This document shows positions 1 to 8,983 of a DNA stretch of 64,000 bases, in pieces. The number at the start of each line of letters is the position of its first letter. Within the stretch, counting starts at the first letter, position 1. The stretch is from an uncultured Blautia sp. GTDB lineage: Bacteria > Bacillota > Clostridia > Lachnospirales > Lachnospiraceae. The stretch covers positions 62,001 to 126,000 of the forward strand of contig URVB01000004.1 in assembly GCA_900551075.1 (NCBI GenBank), read 5' to 3'. The notes beneath the pieces are model-generated. The model did not search any database and was not told the DNA's origin. It worked only from the letters and a program-made list of their open reading frames with translations. A program made the translations under genes and the position numbers.

Positions 1-491
1 ATATGCTCAGGAAAAAGGGGGCAAAGGTGAGCTTTGACCCGAACGTCCGGCTGGAAATGCTGAGAGATCCAATTTCGCTGGATATTGTCAGGGAGGTATA
101 TAAAGAGGCGAATATCCTTATGCCCGGTATTTCGGAGCTGAAAATGATAACCGGTGAGAAGAACCTGGAAAAAGCAGTTAAGAAGGCTTTTTGCGAAAAT
201 GAAAGGCTGGAGCTGCTAGTTCTGAAAAATGGTTCCAGGGGGTCTCTGATTTATGACAGGAACGGGTTAGCTGATGAGATTGGGATTTATCCGGTGGAAC
301 AGGTAGATGCAACCGGTGCAGGAGACAGCTATGATGCGGCATTTCTCTGTGGTCTGGCAGAGGGCAGAACCATAAAGGAGGCAGCAAAAATGGGAGCCGC
401 GGCAGGAGCCTTGAATGCCGCAGCTTTTGGTCCGATGGAAGGTAATATTTCAAGAGAAACAGTTGAAAAGATGACGGATGAAAATGAATGA
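1..491 (+). CDS. PfkB-family sugar kinase, C-terminal part
   Basis: The 3' part of a PfkB/ribokinase-family kinase whose start lies before the window; about 162 of the usual 300 or so residues are present. The stretch SFDPNVR near the left edge is the family's substrate/core motif. DATGAGDSYDAAF near residue 100 of the visible part is PfkB signature 2, holding the GAGD anion hole and the catalytic Asp. It would phosphorylate a sugar or sugar phosphate in the cytoplasm. It ends 12 bp before a sugar ABC transporter ATPase and shares an operon with a class II aldolase, so a kinase-then-aldolase route is likely. The exact sugar cannot be told from this half. Confidence 0.85.
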   Translation, partial: MLRKKGAKVSFDPNVRLEMLRDPISLDIVREVYKEANILMPGISELKMITGEKNLEKAVKKAFCENERLELLVLKNGSRGSLIYDRNGLADEIGIYPVEQVDATGAGDSYDAAFLCGLAEGRTIKEAAKMGAAAGALNAAAFGPMEGNISRETVEKMTDENE

Positions 492-503
492 GGAGGATGT
501 AAC

Positions 504-2006
504 ATGGAACATTGTCGCTTAGAAGTGCGAAATTTACATAAACGTTTTCCGGGTGTGTATGCCGTAAAAGGCGTCAGTTTCCAGATCGCGCCTGGCGAGG
601 TCCATGCTCTTGTAGGTGAAAATGGTGCAGGTAAATCAACCTTGATGAAAATGATTACCGGGGAATATATTCCGGATGAAGGGGAGGTGCTTCATAACGG
701 TGATGTTATAAAACCAAAATCCATATCGGATTCTCAGAAGTTTGGCATTACCATGATTCATCAGGAGCTGGCTCCTCTTCCAGATATGACTATTGCAGAG
801 AATATTTTTCTGGGACAGGAAGTAATGAAGGGAAAGTTTCTGAATGACCGTGAAATGGTCCGGCAGACAAAAGAAATTCTTAAAGAATATAATATGGATT
901 TTGATCCGAAAATGAAGGTGCGCAGATTGAGTGTGGCGCAGATACAGATGCTTGAAATTATCAAGGCTGTAAGAAAAAATGCGGATATCATTATAATGGA
1001 CGAGCCTACATCCTCTTTGTCGAATGATGAATCACAGAAGCTTTTCCAGGTTATTAAAGAATTAACAGAAAAACAGGTATCCATTATTTATATTTCACAT
1101 CGTCTGGAGGAGATTTTGAAGCTGGCGGACAGAATTACTGTTCTGCGCGACGGGGAATACATAAAGACTGTCAGTGCAGATGGTGTTGCCCAAAAGGAGT
1201 TGGTAGAGATGATGGTTGGCCGGGCACTGGCTCAGATTTATCCCAAAGAGGACGTTCCCATAAGGGATGTGGTAATTGAGGCCAGAAACCTGACACGCAG
1301 TGGTGTCTTTGAAAATATCAGTTTTCGGGTTCATGCCGGAGAAATATTAGGATTCTCAGGACTTGTAGGTGCTGGAAGAAGTGAAATAATGAACGCAATT
1401 TTTGGTATGGATAAGCTGGACGGCGGAGAGATTTTAATTGATGGAAAAACAGTTTCAATAAAAAAGCCTCAGGATGCTATTAGAAATAAAATTGCGCTGG
1501 TCAGTGAAGACAGAAAAGTATATGGGCTTGTGCTTTGCAGGTCTATAAGGGAAAATGTGTCTTTGCCGAATCTGTCCAGACTTCATAAGGAACCGCTGAT
1601 CCATACACGCAGGGAAAAGCGGGAGGTGGAAAAATACAGGGAAGCACTTGGAATTAAATGCTCCGGTATCCATGTTGATGCGGGTACACTTTCCGGAGGA
1701 AACCAACAGAAAGTTGTACTTGCAAAATGGCTGCTTTCAGAGCCTAGGGTGCTGATTTTGGATGAACCTACCAGAGGTATTGATGTAGGTGCAAAATTTG
1801 AAATTTATAAAATGATGGTTGATCTGGCCAAAAAAGGCATCGCAATTATTATGATTTCATCAGAGCTTCCGGAAGTAATGGGCATGAGTGACCGCATTCT
1901 TGTGATTTCCAGGGGGAAAATCACAGGTTCGTATACGAGGGACGAAATTGGCGCCGGAGAGGTGACACAGAATAACCTGCTTAACAGTGCGCTGCAGGAA
2001 GTGTGA
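504..2006 (+). CDS. Ribose-type sugar ABC transporter, ATP-binding protein (RbsA/MglA family)
   Basis: A 500-residue duplicated ATPase that powers import of a monosaccharide. The first domain has Walker A GENGAGKST near residue 40, an Ala-Gln-rich signature (LSVAQIQ) and Walker B IIIMDEPTSSLS. The second has the degenerate GLVGAGRSE loop, the signature LSGGNQQK and Walker B LILDEPTRGID. Length and the two-domain plan are typical of RbsA/MglA. The ATG follows GAGGAGG with good spacing. The gene is followed directly by an RbsC-like permease and a binding protein. It closely resembles the ATPase at 30590-32101 in the third sugar locus, which suggests that the transporters are paralogs. Confidence 0.93.
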   Translation: MEHCRLEVRNLHKRFPGVYAVKGVSFQIAPGEVHALVGENGAGKSTLMKMITGEYIPDEGEVLHNGDVIKPKSISDSQKFGITMIHQELAPLPDMTIAENIFLGQEVMKGKFLNDREMVRQTKEILKEYNMDFDPKMKVRRLSVAQIQMLEIIKAVRKNADIIIMDEPTSSLSNDESQKLFQVIKELTEKQVSIIYISHRLEEILKLADRITVLRDGEYIKTVSADGVAQKELVEMMVGRALAQIYPKEDVPIRDVVIEARNLTRSGVFENISFRVHAGEILGFSGLVGAGRSEIMNAIFGMDKLDGGEILIDGKTVSIKKPQDAIRNKIALVSEDRKVYGLVLCRSIRENVSLPNLSRLHKEPLIHTRREKREVEKYREALGIKCSGIHVDAGTLSGGNQQKVVLAKWLLSEPRVLILDEPTRGIDVGAKFEIYKMMVDLAKKGIAIIMISSELPEVMGMSDRILVISRGKITGSYTRDEIGAGEVTQNNLLNSALQEV

Positions 2007-2017
2007 GGAGGTATGGG

Positions 2018-2953
2018 ATGAAACGTAAGGTATTCAATGCAGAATTTGCAAGAAAATATGGAATATTATTGGTTTTAATTGCTATGTGGGCGATTTTGGC
2101 GGTGGTATCTCCTACATTTAGAACAGTAGATAATGCAGTGAACATTCTCAGGCAGGTGACCGTAAATGGTATTCTTTCGATTGGAATGACCTTTGTGATC
2201 ATGACAGGCGGCATTGATCTGACAGTTGGCTCCCTGGTAGCTGTTTCCGGTGTTGTAAGCGGCAGCATTCTTGTGGCTCATCCGGCTCAGGTGGTCCCGG
2301 CGGTGCTGGCGGGAATCGTGGTCTCTGGTTTGTTTGGTGCTCTGAATGGTTTTTTTGTGGCATTTATCGGAGTTCCGGCCTTTATTGCAACACTGGCAGG
2401 TATGACCATTGCAAGAGGCTTTGCCTATGTATACTCTGATGGTAAGCCCTATACTCTGGATTCCCCCAATTTCAGATTGATCGGGAAAGGGATGGCACCT
2501 ATTGTTATTTTTCTTGTAATCCTTGCTATTTCTCATATTGTATTGTCAAAACTGAAATTCGGGCGGTATATTTATGCAACAGGAGGGAATATTAAGGCGG
2601 CAGAAGCATCAGGTATTAATGTACATCGCGTATTAATGCAGGTGTATATTCTTGGCGGGGTATTATCCGGTATTGCAGGAATTGTACTGGCATCCAGAAC
2701 AAATTCCGGTCAGCCTGCAGTCGGTACAGGATTCGAGACAGATGCCATTGCAGCAGCAGTTATCGGCGGAACAAGTATGACAGGCGGAATTGGCACGATT
2801 CCTGGCACATTGGTTGGTATCCTGATTATTGGAACTTTGAATAACGGGTTGAATCTTTTGAATGTTTCTTCTTATTACCAGCAGATCATCAAAGGAATCA
2901 TCATTCTAGGTGCGGTATGTTTTGATCTTATGTCAAAAAAAGGATCAAGATAA
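2018..2953 (+). CDS. Ribose-type sugar ABC transporter permease (RbsC family)
   Basis: A very hydrophobic protein of about 311 residues with some eight to ten membrane spans. It carries the family motif GMTFVIMTGGIDLTVGS near residue 60 and AIGGTSMTGGIGT-like text (AVIGGTSMTGGIG) near residue 250. It forms the membrane channel with the ATPase just upstream. I chose ATG 2018 because AGGAGG at 2006-2011 sits 6 bp before it; a GTG at 2003 in the same frame overlaps that ribosome binding site and the previous stop. The binding protein follows 27 bp after the stop. Confidence 0.92.
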   Translation: MKRKVFNAEFARKYGILLVLIAMWAILAVVSPTFRTVDNAVNILRQVTVNGILSIGMTFVIMTGGIDLTVGSLVAVSGVVSGSILVAHPAQVVPAVLAGIVVSGLFGALNGFFVAFIGVPAFIATLAGMTIARGFAYVYSDGKPYTLDSPNFRLIGKGMAPIVIFLVILAISHIVLSKLKFGRYIYATGGNIKAAEASGINVHRVLMQVYILGGVLSGIAGIVLASRTNSGQPAVGTGFETDAIAAAVIGGTSMTGGIGTIPGTLVGILIIGTLNNGLNLLNVSSYYQQIIKGIIILGAVCFDLMSKKGSR

Positions 2954-2980
2954 AAAATAAAAAGAAAAGGAGAAAAAAAC

Positions 2981-3958
2981 ATGAAGGTGAAAAAAGTATT
3001 GGCAGTATTAATGGCAGCAACAATGGCAATGAGTATGGCGGTCAGCGTTAGTGCGGCGGACGAAAGTGGCTCTGGAGCAGCCCCTGCGTCCATTGAAAAA
3101 GCAGATTCAGATGCGGAAGTCAAAATAGGCGTTCTTATGAAGACAATGTCCGATGCATATTCCAATAAGCTTGGTACCGCAATCGAAAAATATACTAAAG
3201 AAAACTATCCGAATGCAGAAATCTTTTTAATGGATGGACAGGCGGACATTGCAAAGCAGATTTCTCAGGCAGAGGATGTAATCGCAAAGCAGGTTGATGT
3301 GATTCTCCTGAACCCGCAGGATGCCGATGGCTCCGCTCAGGTTCTTGATCTGGCATCAGACGCAGGGATTCCTGTTGTAGAGGTTAATACGGAGACAACA
3401 AGAACAGATTATACTTCTTACATAGGCTCTAATGACAGTGAAGCAGGAGAGATTATGGGAAGGTTTGTAACAGAGCAGTTAGACGGAGAAGGCCAGTATG
3501 CGATTTTGGAAGGTGAAATGGGACAAAGTGCTCAGCTTTTGCGCTACGAAGGCCTTGAGAATACGATCCTTAAGGAAGAGGGCATGGAATGTATCGGAGT
3601 CTTGTCTGCAAGCTGGCAGCGAGACAAAGCCATGTCAACAACAGAGGACTGGCTTGGAAAATATCCGGACCTGAAAGCTGTCATCTGTGAAAATGATGAT
3701 ATGGCAATGGGTACATTGCAGGCAGCAGAGGCACAGGAAAAGGATATTATAATTATTGGGGTTGATGGTATTGAGGATGCTTTGAAGGCAGTAAAAGACG
3801 GAAGGTTATCGGGAAGTGTTCTTCAGGATTCAGAAGGACAGGCAAGTTCAGCCATTGATGTTGCAGTTAAGGTAGGACTTGGCGAAGAAGTAGAAAGCAG
3901 ATATAACGTTCCGTTCCAACTGATCACGGCTGAAAATATAGATGATTTTCTGGAGTAA
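2981..3958 (+). CDS. Sugar ABC transporter substrate-binding protein (RbsB-like)
   Basis: A 325-residue exported protein of the periplasmic-binding-protein-4 (ribose/galactose) family. Residues 1-25 form a signal peptide: KVKK, a hydrophobic core and an SVSAAD cleavage site. There is no lipobox cysteine, which is unusual for a Gram-positive binding protein that must stay near the membrane. Family-like segments include DVILLNPQDADG near residue 105 and VICENDDMAMG near residue 230 (the hinge and sugar-binding lobe). It lies directly after the permease and before the aldolase, so it serves the same transporter. It resembles the binding protein at 33158-34204, including ENDDM and a PF-TAEN near the C-terminus. 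Confidence 0.9.
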   Translation: MKVKKVLAVLMAATMAMSMAVSVSAADESGSGAAPASIEKADSDAEVKIGVLMKTMSDAYSNKLGTAIEKYTKENYPNAEIFLMDGQADIAKQISQAEDVIAKQVDVILLNPQDADGSAQVLDLASDAGIPVVEVNTETTRTDYTSYIGSNDSEAGEIMGRFVTEQLDGEGQYAILEGEMGQSAQLLRYEGLENTILKEEGMECIGVLSASWQRDKAMSTTEDWLGKYPDLKAVICENDDMAMGTLQAAEAQEKDIIIIGVDGIEDALKAVKDGRLSGSVLQDSEGQASSAIDVAVKVGLGEEVESRYNVPFQLITAENIDDFLE

Positions 3959-4009
3959 AATAAGGAAAAGCGCTGGTGGGGCATGAAGAGACAGAATAGG
4001 AGAGAATGT

Positions 4010-4861
4010 ATGGCACTGGTAACATCAAAAGAATTATTACTAAAGGCACAGGAGGGCCGCTATGCGGTGGGGGCTTTCAATGTGGAGAATATGGAGATGG
4101 TACAGGCGGTTGTGGCGGCTGCAGAGGAATTGGATTCCCCGGTAATTATACAGACTACGCCATCCACGGTCAAATATGCAGACCTGGATTATTTTTACGC
4201 AAATGCTAAAGTGGCATCTGAAAAGGCCGGTGTTCCAGTAGTTATACATCTGGATCATGGCAACAGCTATGAACTGGCTATGCAGGCTTTTCGGGTGGGA
4301 TATACATCGATTATGATTGATGGCTCTCATGACTCTTTCCAGAAAAATATTGCTGTGACAAAGAAGGTGGCGGATGCCTGTCATCCGGCGGGGATACCTG
4401 TTGAAGCAGAGCTGGGTAAAGTGGGCGGTAAAGAGGATGATTTAAACGGCGGAGACGGCAGTCCGTACACTGTGCCGGAAGAAGCGGCGGAATTTATAAA
4501 AGCAACAGGAATTGATTTCCTGGCTGTGGCAATCGGAACAGCCCATGGTATTTACAAAGGAACTCCGAAGCTGGATGTAAATCGTCTGAGTGAGATCCGC
4601 CGGATGGTTTCTGTACCTCTTGTTCTTCATGGAACCTCCGGCGTTCCGGATGATACTGTAAAGGAGTGTATAAAGCGTGGAATATGCAAGGTTAATTATG
4701 CAACAGATCTGAGGATAGCTTTCACGAAGGGGGTCAGGGAGGTGTTGACGGCTGCTCCGGAGACGATTGACCCCAAAAAGTACAATGCCGCAGGCCGTGA
4801 ACAGGTAAAGCAGTATGTAATGTCAAAGATCGGAGTTTGCGGTAGTGTTGGAAAGGCATAG
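4010..4861 (+). CDS. Class II fructose/tagatose-bisphosphate aldolase family
   Basis: A zinc-type class II aldolase of about 283 residues (FbaA/GatY/KbaY group), splitting a ketose phosphate into triose units. Zinc and phosphate motifs visible are IHLDHG near residue 80, SIMIDGSHD near residue 105, VEAELGKVGGKED near residue 135, IGTAHG near residue 180 and LVLHGTSG near residue 208. The start is ATG 4010, with AGGAGA 6 bp upstream; an upstream in-frame ATG at 3983 has no ribosome binding site. Together with the PfkB kinase it suggests uptake, phosphorylation and aldol cleavage, as in tagatose-type pathways. The actual sugar is not shown by the sequence. Confidence 0.9.
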   Translation: MALVTSKELLLKAQEGRYAVGAFNVENMEMVQAVVAAAEELDSPVIIQTTPSTVKYADLDYFYANAKVASEKAGVPVVIHLDHGNSYELAMQAFRVGYTSIMIDGSHDSFQKNIAVTKKVADACHPAGIPVEAELGKVGGKEDDLNGGDGSPYTVPEEAAEFIKATGIDFLAVAIGTAHGIYKGTPKLDVNRLSEIRRMVSVPLVLHGTSGVPDDTVKECIKRGICKVNYATDLRIAFTKGVREVLTAAPETIDPKKYNAAGREQVKQYVMSKIGVCGSVGKA

Positions 4862-4926
4862 AATGAAGAGACTGAACTAATACATCCAAAATGTGGATGT
4901 ATGTGAAAAATTCCATAAGGCATAAG

Positions 4927-4960
4927 AGCGGATGATGCAGAAATGTATTCTCCGCTTTTT
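4927..4960 (+). terminator. Likely terminator of the first sugar operon
   Basis: AGCGGA (4927-4932) can pair with TCCGCT (4951-4956), followed by TTTT. It lies 65 bp after the aldolase stop. A second hairpin, TACATCC/GGATGTA at 4881-4901, lies just ahead. The stem is short and the loop long, so the termination strength is uncertain. Confidence 0.45.
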
Positions 4961-4980
4961 GTTCATATATATTATGGGTT

Positions 4981-4999
4981 AAACCAGATAGGGATAAAA
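4981..4999 (+). repeat. Left terminal inverted repeat of the element
   Basis: AAACCAGATAGGGATAAAA. It matches the reverse complement of 16420-16438 at 17 of 19 positions. It lies 50 bp beyond the recombinase stop, where a large serine recombinase would be expected to bind. Confidence 0.7.
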
Positions 5000-5012
5000 A
5001 TAGATATGTATC

Positions 5013-5038
5013 GGCAGGAGCATAGATTTTCTCCTGCC
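5013..5038 (-). terminator. Hairpin after the recombinase gene
   Basis: GGCAGGAG (5013-5020) pairs perfectly with CTCCTGCC (5031-5038). On the minus strand it follows the recombinase stop by 10 bp. The downstream T content is modest (a TATTTTTAT run about 15 bp later), so this may be a weak terminator or mRNA end hairpin. Confidence 0.4.
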
Positions 5039-5048
5039 ACGCCTATAT

Positions 5049-6707
5049 TTAGGCTGTTTGACGTTTGGCACGCTGCATATATGCCCGTTCCATTTCCCGC
5101 ATTTCCTCGTCCGTGGGGATGTCCACAATCCCGACATAGGAATAGTAGATGTCGATTTGCTGTGTCCGCTTCCCGTCCTTTTTCTCACGCTCATGGACTA
5201 CGATTTTATCCACAAATGCGTTTAGGACTTCGGGCGTTAGCTCGTCAATGCGGGTGTATTTCTTGGTGACGGCTATCAGCTTGGCGACATTGGTCGCTTC
5301 CGTGTCGGCTTCGCTGACCTCGGCTGTCAAGGTTTCGATTTCCTGTTTTAGCTGTTCCTGCTCGGTTTCATATCCGTCCGACAGCTTGTAAAAGCGTTCG
5401 TCATTCAGCTTTCCGTTGACATTATCCTCATAGATTTTGCGGAACAGGCGGTCAAGCTCCTTTATCCGCTTTTCGTCCTTTCCTATCTGTTTCTGCTTTG
5501 CGGATAACTCGTATCTGCGTTCTGCAAGGGTGGCGTCAATCTGCTGTCGGATAAACACACGCTCAAACTGCTGTAAATAGGACAGGAACTGCTGAAGCTG
5601 TTTCAAAACCAACTGCTTTAATGCATCCTCTCTGATATAGTGCTGCGTACATTCCTTTGCCCTGCTCGTCCTTTTATACATGGAACAGCGGAAATGCGCA
5701 TATCCGTTTGCTGTGGCTAAGTTGAGTTTCGCCCCGCAGTCGGCACAATAGAGCAGTCCCGAAAAGATACTTGTCATTCCGCTTTTGGTCGGTCTGTGCC
5801 TGTTCTCCCGTATCATCTGCACTTTTTCCCACGTATCCCTGTCAATGATAGGGGTATGGGCGTCCTCGATATACGTCCGCCTGTCCTTTGCGGTGGGGAT
5901 GCGTTTCCTGCTCTTAAAGCCTAAACGGGTGGATTTAAAGCTCTCCGTCACGCCGATATACGCCACATTTTCCAGAATGGATGCAATCGTGGCTGGCTCC
6001 CAGTTATAGGGGTGTTCCGATTTTTTTGCAACGCCGATTCCTTTTGACACCTTGTAGGCTGACGGGGTAAGCACTTTATCTTCCCAGAGGGCTGTGGCAA
6101 TGGCTGACACGCCTTTTCCCTGCATACAGAGTAAAAATATTCTGCGGACGACTGCCGCCGCTTCCTCGTCCACAAGCCAACGGGTTTTGTCATCTGGATT
6201 CCGTAAATATCCGTAGGGCGGCGCACCTAAATGTTCGCCTGCAAGCCCTTTCGCTTTCTTGACTTCCTTTACCTTTTTACTCGTACTTTTTGGATACCAT
6301 TCGTTAAAAAGGTTGGTAAAGGCGGCAAATTCGTTGCTTTCAAGACTGCCCGTGTCCACGTTGTCCATGATGGCGATAAACCTCACGCCCGCTTCGGGGT
6401 AGATGATTTCGGAGTAAGAGCCGACCTCGATATAGTTCCTGCCGAAACGGGATAAGTCTTTTACAATGACCGTTTTTACAATCCCTTTTTCAATATCCGC
6501 CGACATTTCCTTAAAGCTTGGGCGGTCAAAATTCGTACCCGTATAACCGTCGTCAACATAGAATTTCGGGTTTGGAAAACCATGTTCCTTTGCGTATTTC
6601 AATAGATATTCTTTTTGGTTTACAATACTGTTGCTTTCGCCTTCCCGCCCGTCGTCTTGGCTTAAACGACAGTACAGGGCGGTAAATTCTTCCTGCTGTC
6701 TTTTCAT
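5049..6707 (-). CDS. Large serine recombinase (TnpX/TndX-like)
   Basis: A recombinase of 552 residues that would excise and integrate the element through a serine-DNA intermediate. The N-terminal resolvase domain shows ALYCRLSQDDGREGESNSI (the serine at S-x-D/R context) and VIVKDLSRFGRNYIEVG near residue 95. The middle has a recombinase domain (GYLRNPDDKTRWLVDEEAA). A zinc-ribbon with YCADCGAKL and a later Cys lies near residue 330, followed by a long charged coiled coil and a C-terminal region ending in KRQTA typical of Firmicute element recombinases. I start at ATG 6707, with AGGAGAG 4 bp upstream, rather than 27 bp earlier. Its place at the left terminal repeat fits its role. Confidence 0.92.
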   Translation of the reverse strand: MKRQQEEFTALYCRLSQDDGREGESNSIVNQKEYLLKYAKEHGFPNPKFYVDDGYTGTNFDRPSFKEMSADIEKGIVKTVIVKDLSRFGRNYIEVGSYSEIIYPEAGVRFIAIMDNVDTGSLESNEFAAFTNLFNEWYPKSTSKKVKEVKKAKGLAGEHLGAPPYGYLRNPDDKTRWLVDEEAAAVVRRIFLLCMQGKGVSAIATALWEDKVLTPSAYKVSKGIGVAKKSEHPYNWEPATIASILENVAYIGVTESFKSTRLGFKSRKRIPTAKDRRTYIEDAHTPIIDRDTWEKVQMIRENRHRPTKSGMTSIFSGLLYCADCGAKLNLATANGYAHFRCSMYKRTSRAKECTQHYIREDALKQLVLKQLQQFLSYLQQFERVFIRQQIDATLAERRYELSAKQKQIGKDEKRIKELDRLFRKIYEDNVNGKLNDERFYKLSDGYETEQEQLKQEIETLTAEVSEADTEATNVAKLIAVTKKYTRIDELTPEVLNAFVDKIVVHEREKKDGKRTQQIDIYYSYVGIVDIPTDEEMREMERAYMQRAKRQTA

Positions 6708-6815
6708 AAGGCTCTCCTTTCCAACAGCAGACATGGTATTGTGAAGTGTAGGTACAGCATATCACATCTGCCCTTAAACTTCAACGCTTTAAAGCGATAA
6801 TCTTTCCGCTGTCTG

Positions 6816-7118
6816 TTATTCCCCGTCATCATCACCCCAATTCTCCCCGTCATAAAATCCATAACCGTGTGTGCCACGCCGAAATATATTTGCAAGAATG
6901 CAGAGCAAATCCCGTCCGTCTTTTCGGAAATGGGCGTTGACGGTGTATTCCGTGCCGCCGATTTTCTCGCTAAGGCGTATCGGCTCTGGGATGCGGACAA
7001 GGGGCGTGACATTCTCGGCGGGCGGCAGAGGGGGATATATTTTGTCGGGGTTTACCATAGGGGCGTCTTTGTATTCTTTCATAATCGCCTGTTTTTCTTC
7101 CTCGGACAGCCTGCTCAT
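6816..7118 (-). CDS. TnpW-like small element protein
   Basis: A 100-residue acidic protein. The centre (residues 45-80) has the pattern I-x-x-T-x-Y-x-V-x-x-H/x-F followed by an amphipathic helix, seen in transposon-encoded TnpW-family proteins; the N-terminal 45 residues are proline-rich. Its ATG overlaps the relaxase stop by 4 bp (ATGA), so it is probably translationally coupled to the relaxase. It lies between the relaxase and recombinase, where small accessory genes sit in such elements. The biochemical role of TnpW is not known; the family match is by eye only. Confidence 0.55.
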   Translation of the reverse strand: MSRLSEEEKQAIMKEYKDAPMVNPDKIYPPLPPAENVTPLVRIPEPIRLSEKIGGTEYTVNAHFRKDGRDLLCILANIFRRGTHGYGFYDGENWGDDDGE

Positions 7119-8479
7119 CGTAACGATTCCTCCCTCCTGCGGTCTTTTTTAACTGGCTGTTGCTGCTGATTTGAACGCTGATTCTTAATTGTATCGTGGA
7201 TTTGGTTTAAACAGTCGTCTATATGGGCGGAGCGTTTTTCAATCCCATCTGCATATTTCAGACGCTTTCTCAATTCCGTTATCTGCTCCGTCACGCCATT
7301 TTTTTCGGCTCTCAATGTTTCTTTTTCGGCTGGTGAGGCACGGCGTATTTTATTCTGCAAGTGCTGCCGATAGTCGGTGAGCCTGTCCATTTCACTCTGG
7401 TTTTTATCCCTGTCAGCGTGTAAATCGGAGAGGGTGGAGATATTATGCTTTGACATATAGCGTACCTGTGCGGTAATCTCATCCAGTTTCCGAAGTTCTT
7501 CTTTCATCAGCGGGCTTGTCGGCTTGTAGTCCGTTCCTTTCGGAAATATCCCTAACTGATAGCACCAGTAGTAATACAACGCTAAGATTCCCGTGGTTTT
7601 CTGATGCGGTTTCCATGCGTTTTTATACTGCTCTGGCATATGCGGGGAGTAGGAAATCCTTGCTTTGTAGTTTCCATACCTCGCCCTTGTACCTAAATGC
7701 GAACGGATAAAATCAGGCGTTAAGCGTTCATCAAGGGTATCTAATCTTGTGAAATGTTTGTACTGTGGCAGCTTCATCTTCCAATGGCTGCCCGAAAAAT
7801 CAACCTCATACCCTTTGTCGGTCAGATATTTCATCATATGCGGAATATCACGACTGTAGCTGATTGCTTCCGTTAAATCTTCCAGATAGACATTGTACCG
7901 TGTCGGCTTCCCGCTTTTCTCATCCAGATACAGCGGTCTTGACGGTGCTTTCTTAGGGTTCTCAATTACCGACAATCCGTACTCTCGGCATAAACGGTCG
8001 GACACTTCCCTTAACCGTTTCTGCTCCGACTTTGAGTAATTATATTTCTTCCCGTCCAGATACGAAACAGAGTTAAAACAAAAATGATTGTGCAAATGCC
8101 CTCTGTCAAGGTGGGTGGCAACGATTATCTGGTATTTATCTCCCCACATTTCCTCTGCCAATCTCATACCGATTTCATGGCATTGTTCGGGCGTTACCTC
8201 GTCTGGCTTGAAGCTCTGGTAGCCGTGCCATGCGATATAGCCGCCTGTCTTTTGATACTGCTTCTTTGTTAAAATCATTTGTTGCAGAGCAATTTCTTTT
8301 AAACAGTTGAGGGCGGAAACATATTCGCCGCTGTCTGTTTTCTCTGGATTTTTCACATAAGAAAACACATGGAAGAAGTCCTGCATACCCTCATTCGGCA
8401 CGGTCTTTTCTGGGTTTTCTACATAGTCAATCAAATCTTTTAGGTTCCCTTTGATGTGCCAAAGGCTTGTTACCGCCAT
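7115..8479 (-). CDS. MOBP-type relaxase / mobilisation nuclease
   Basis: A 454-residue relaxase that would nick oriT and lead DNA into a recipient through a helper's conjugation apparatus. The HUH metal motif is seen as HLDRGHLHNHF near residue 120, preceded by GDKYQIIVATH. The N-terminus AVTSLWHIKG and the NYSKSE segment match relaxases of Tn1549-like elements. The C-terminal third is a charged coiled coil ending in Gln/Arg/Lys-rich text. I start at ATG 8479, which lies 1 bp after the MobC-like stop. An upstream in-frame ATG at 8518 overlaps that gene. It lies in a tight mobC-relaxase-tnpW cluster. Confidence 0.9.
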   Translation of the reverse strand: MAVTSLWHIKGNLKDLIDYVENPEKTVPNEGMQDFFHVFSYVKNPEKTDSGEYVSALNCLKEIALQQMILTKKQYQKTGGYIAWHGYQSFKPDEVTPEQCHEIGMRLAEEMWGDKYQIIVATHLDRGHLHNHFCFNSVSYLDGKKYNYSKSEQKRLREVSDRLCREYGLSVIENPKKAPSRPLYLDEKSGKPTRYNVYLEDLTEAISYSRDIPHMMKYLTDKGYEVDFSGSHWKMKLPQYKHFTRLDTLDERLTPDFIRSHLGTRARYGNYKARISYSPHMPEQYKNAWKPHQKTTGILALYYYWCYQLGIFPKGTDYKPTSPLMKEELRKLDEITAQVRYMSKHNISTLSDLHADRDKNQSEMDRLTDYRQHLQNKIRRASPAEKETLRAEKNGVTEQITELRKRLKYADGIEKRSAHIDDCLNQIHDTIKNQRSNQQQQPVKKDRRREESLR

Positions 8480-8480
8480 A

Positions 8481-8837
8481 TTAGACCGCCCTCTTCCCTG
8501 CATAATCTTCGATGCCAAACGGCTGCGGCATGGTAAACCTCTGCTGTAAATCTACCGCCAACTGCTCAATCTCCTTACAGATTTCGGCGGCGGTCGGATA
8601 GTAGGGAACACACTTTTTGAAAGCGTCATGCACTTCATAGAGCTTGTTTAACAGTTCCCAAAACTCGGTTTTAGGCTGTGGCTGCGGGGCGTTTCCCTTG
8701 CATAACTGGCGCATAAATTCGGCTGCGGACAGACCGCAAGCGGCGGCGCACTGCTTTAATTTTTCATGTTCTTCCTCATTCAATCGGACAGTAATCGGGA
8801 CATTCCGCACGTTCTTTTCTGATTTTTCTCTGTTCAT
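8481..8837 (-). CDS. MobC-like relaxosome accessory protein
   Basis: A 118-residue protein. Residues 12-45 (VPITVRLNEEEHEKLKQCA, then GLSAAEFMRQL) form a ribbon-helix-helix DNA-binding segment as in MobC-type accessory proteins. The rest is helical and may mediate contacts with the relaxase. It begins after GGAGG with normal spacing and is followed 1 bp later by the relaxase start. It would bind the hairpin-rich segment immediately upstream (8882-8983) and help nicking. Confidence 0.8.
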   Translation of the reverse strand: MNREKSEKNVRNVPITVRLNEEEHEKLKQCAAACGLSAAEFMRQLCKGNAPQPQPKTEFWELLNKLYEVHDAFKKCVPYYPTAAEICKEIEQLAVDLQQRFTMPQPFGIEDYAGKRAV

Positions 8838-8881
8838 TTTCCTTAATCCTCCAGTCTAGAATTTCATTTTTAACAGGGTAT

Positions 8882-8983
8882 TCAGGGATGTTCCCTGAGT
8901 AAATCCACACGCCTTTAGGCTGTGGATTGGATTGTGGCTGACACAATCCGATGCTCGCTATCTCTGTGGACAACGCCACAGAG
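8882..8983. other. Candidate oriT: four tandem inverted repeats
   Basis: Four hairpins in 102 bp: TCAGGGA/TCCCTGA (8882-8898); AATCCACA/TGTGGATT with nested GCC-TTTA-GGC (8902-8928); GGATTGTG/CACAATCC (8929-8949); CTCTGTGG/CCACAGAG (8962-8983), the last followed by CATTTTT. All stems are perfect. Location just upstream of mobC and the relaxase is the usual place of oriT in mobilisable elements. The nick site cannot be assigned by eye. Confidence 0.55.

Noticed and set aside
4970..4990. Exact crossover dinucleotide of the element
   Set aside because: Bases just outside the two terminal repeats (GGGTT on the left, CATTC on the right) do not share a dinucleotide at equal distance, so I did not assign one.
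6785..6796. Perfect 12-bp palindrome CGCTTTAAAGCG between the TnpW-like and recombinase genes
   Set aside because: Too short and without a T-run or promoter context to call a site.
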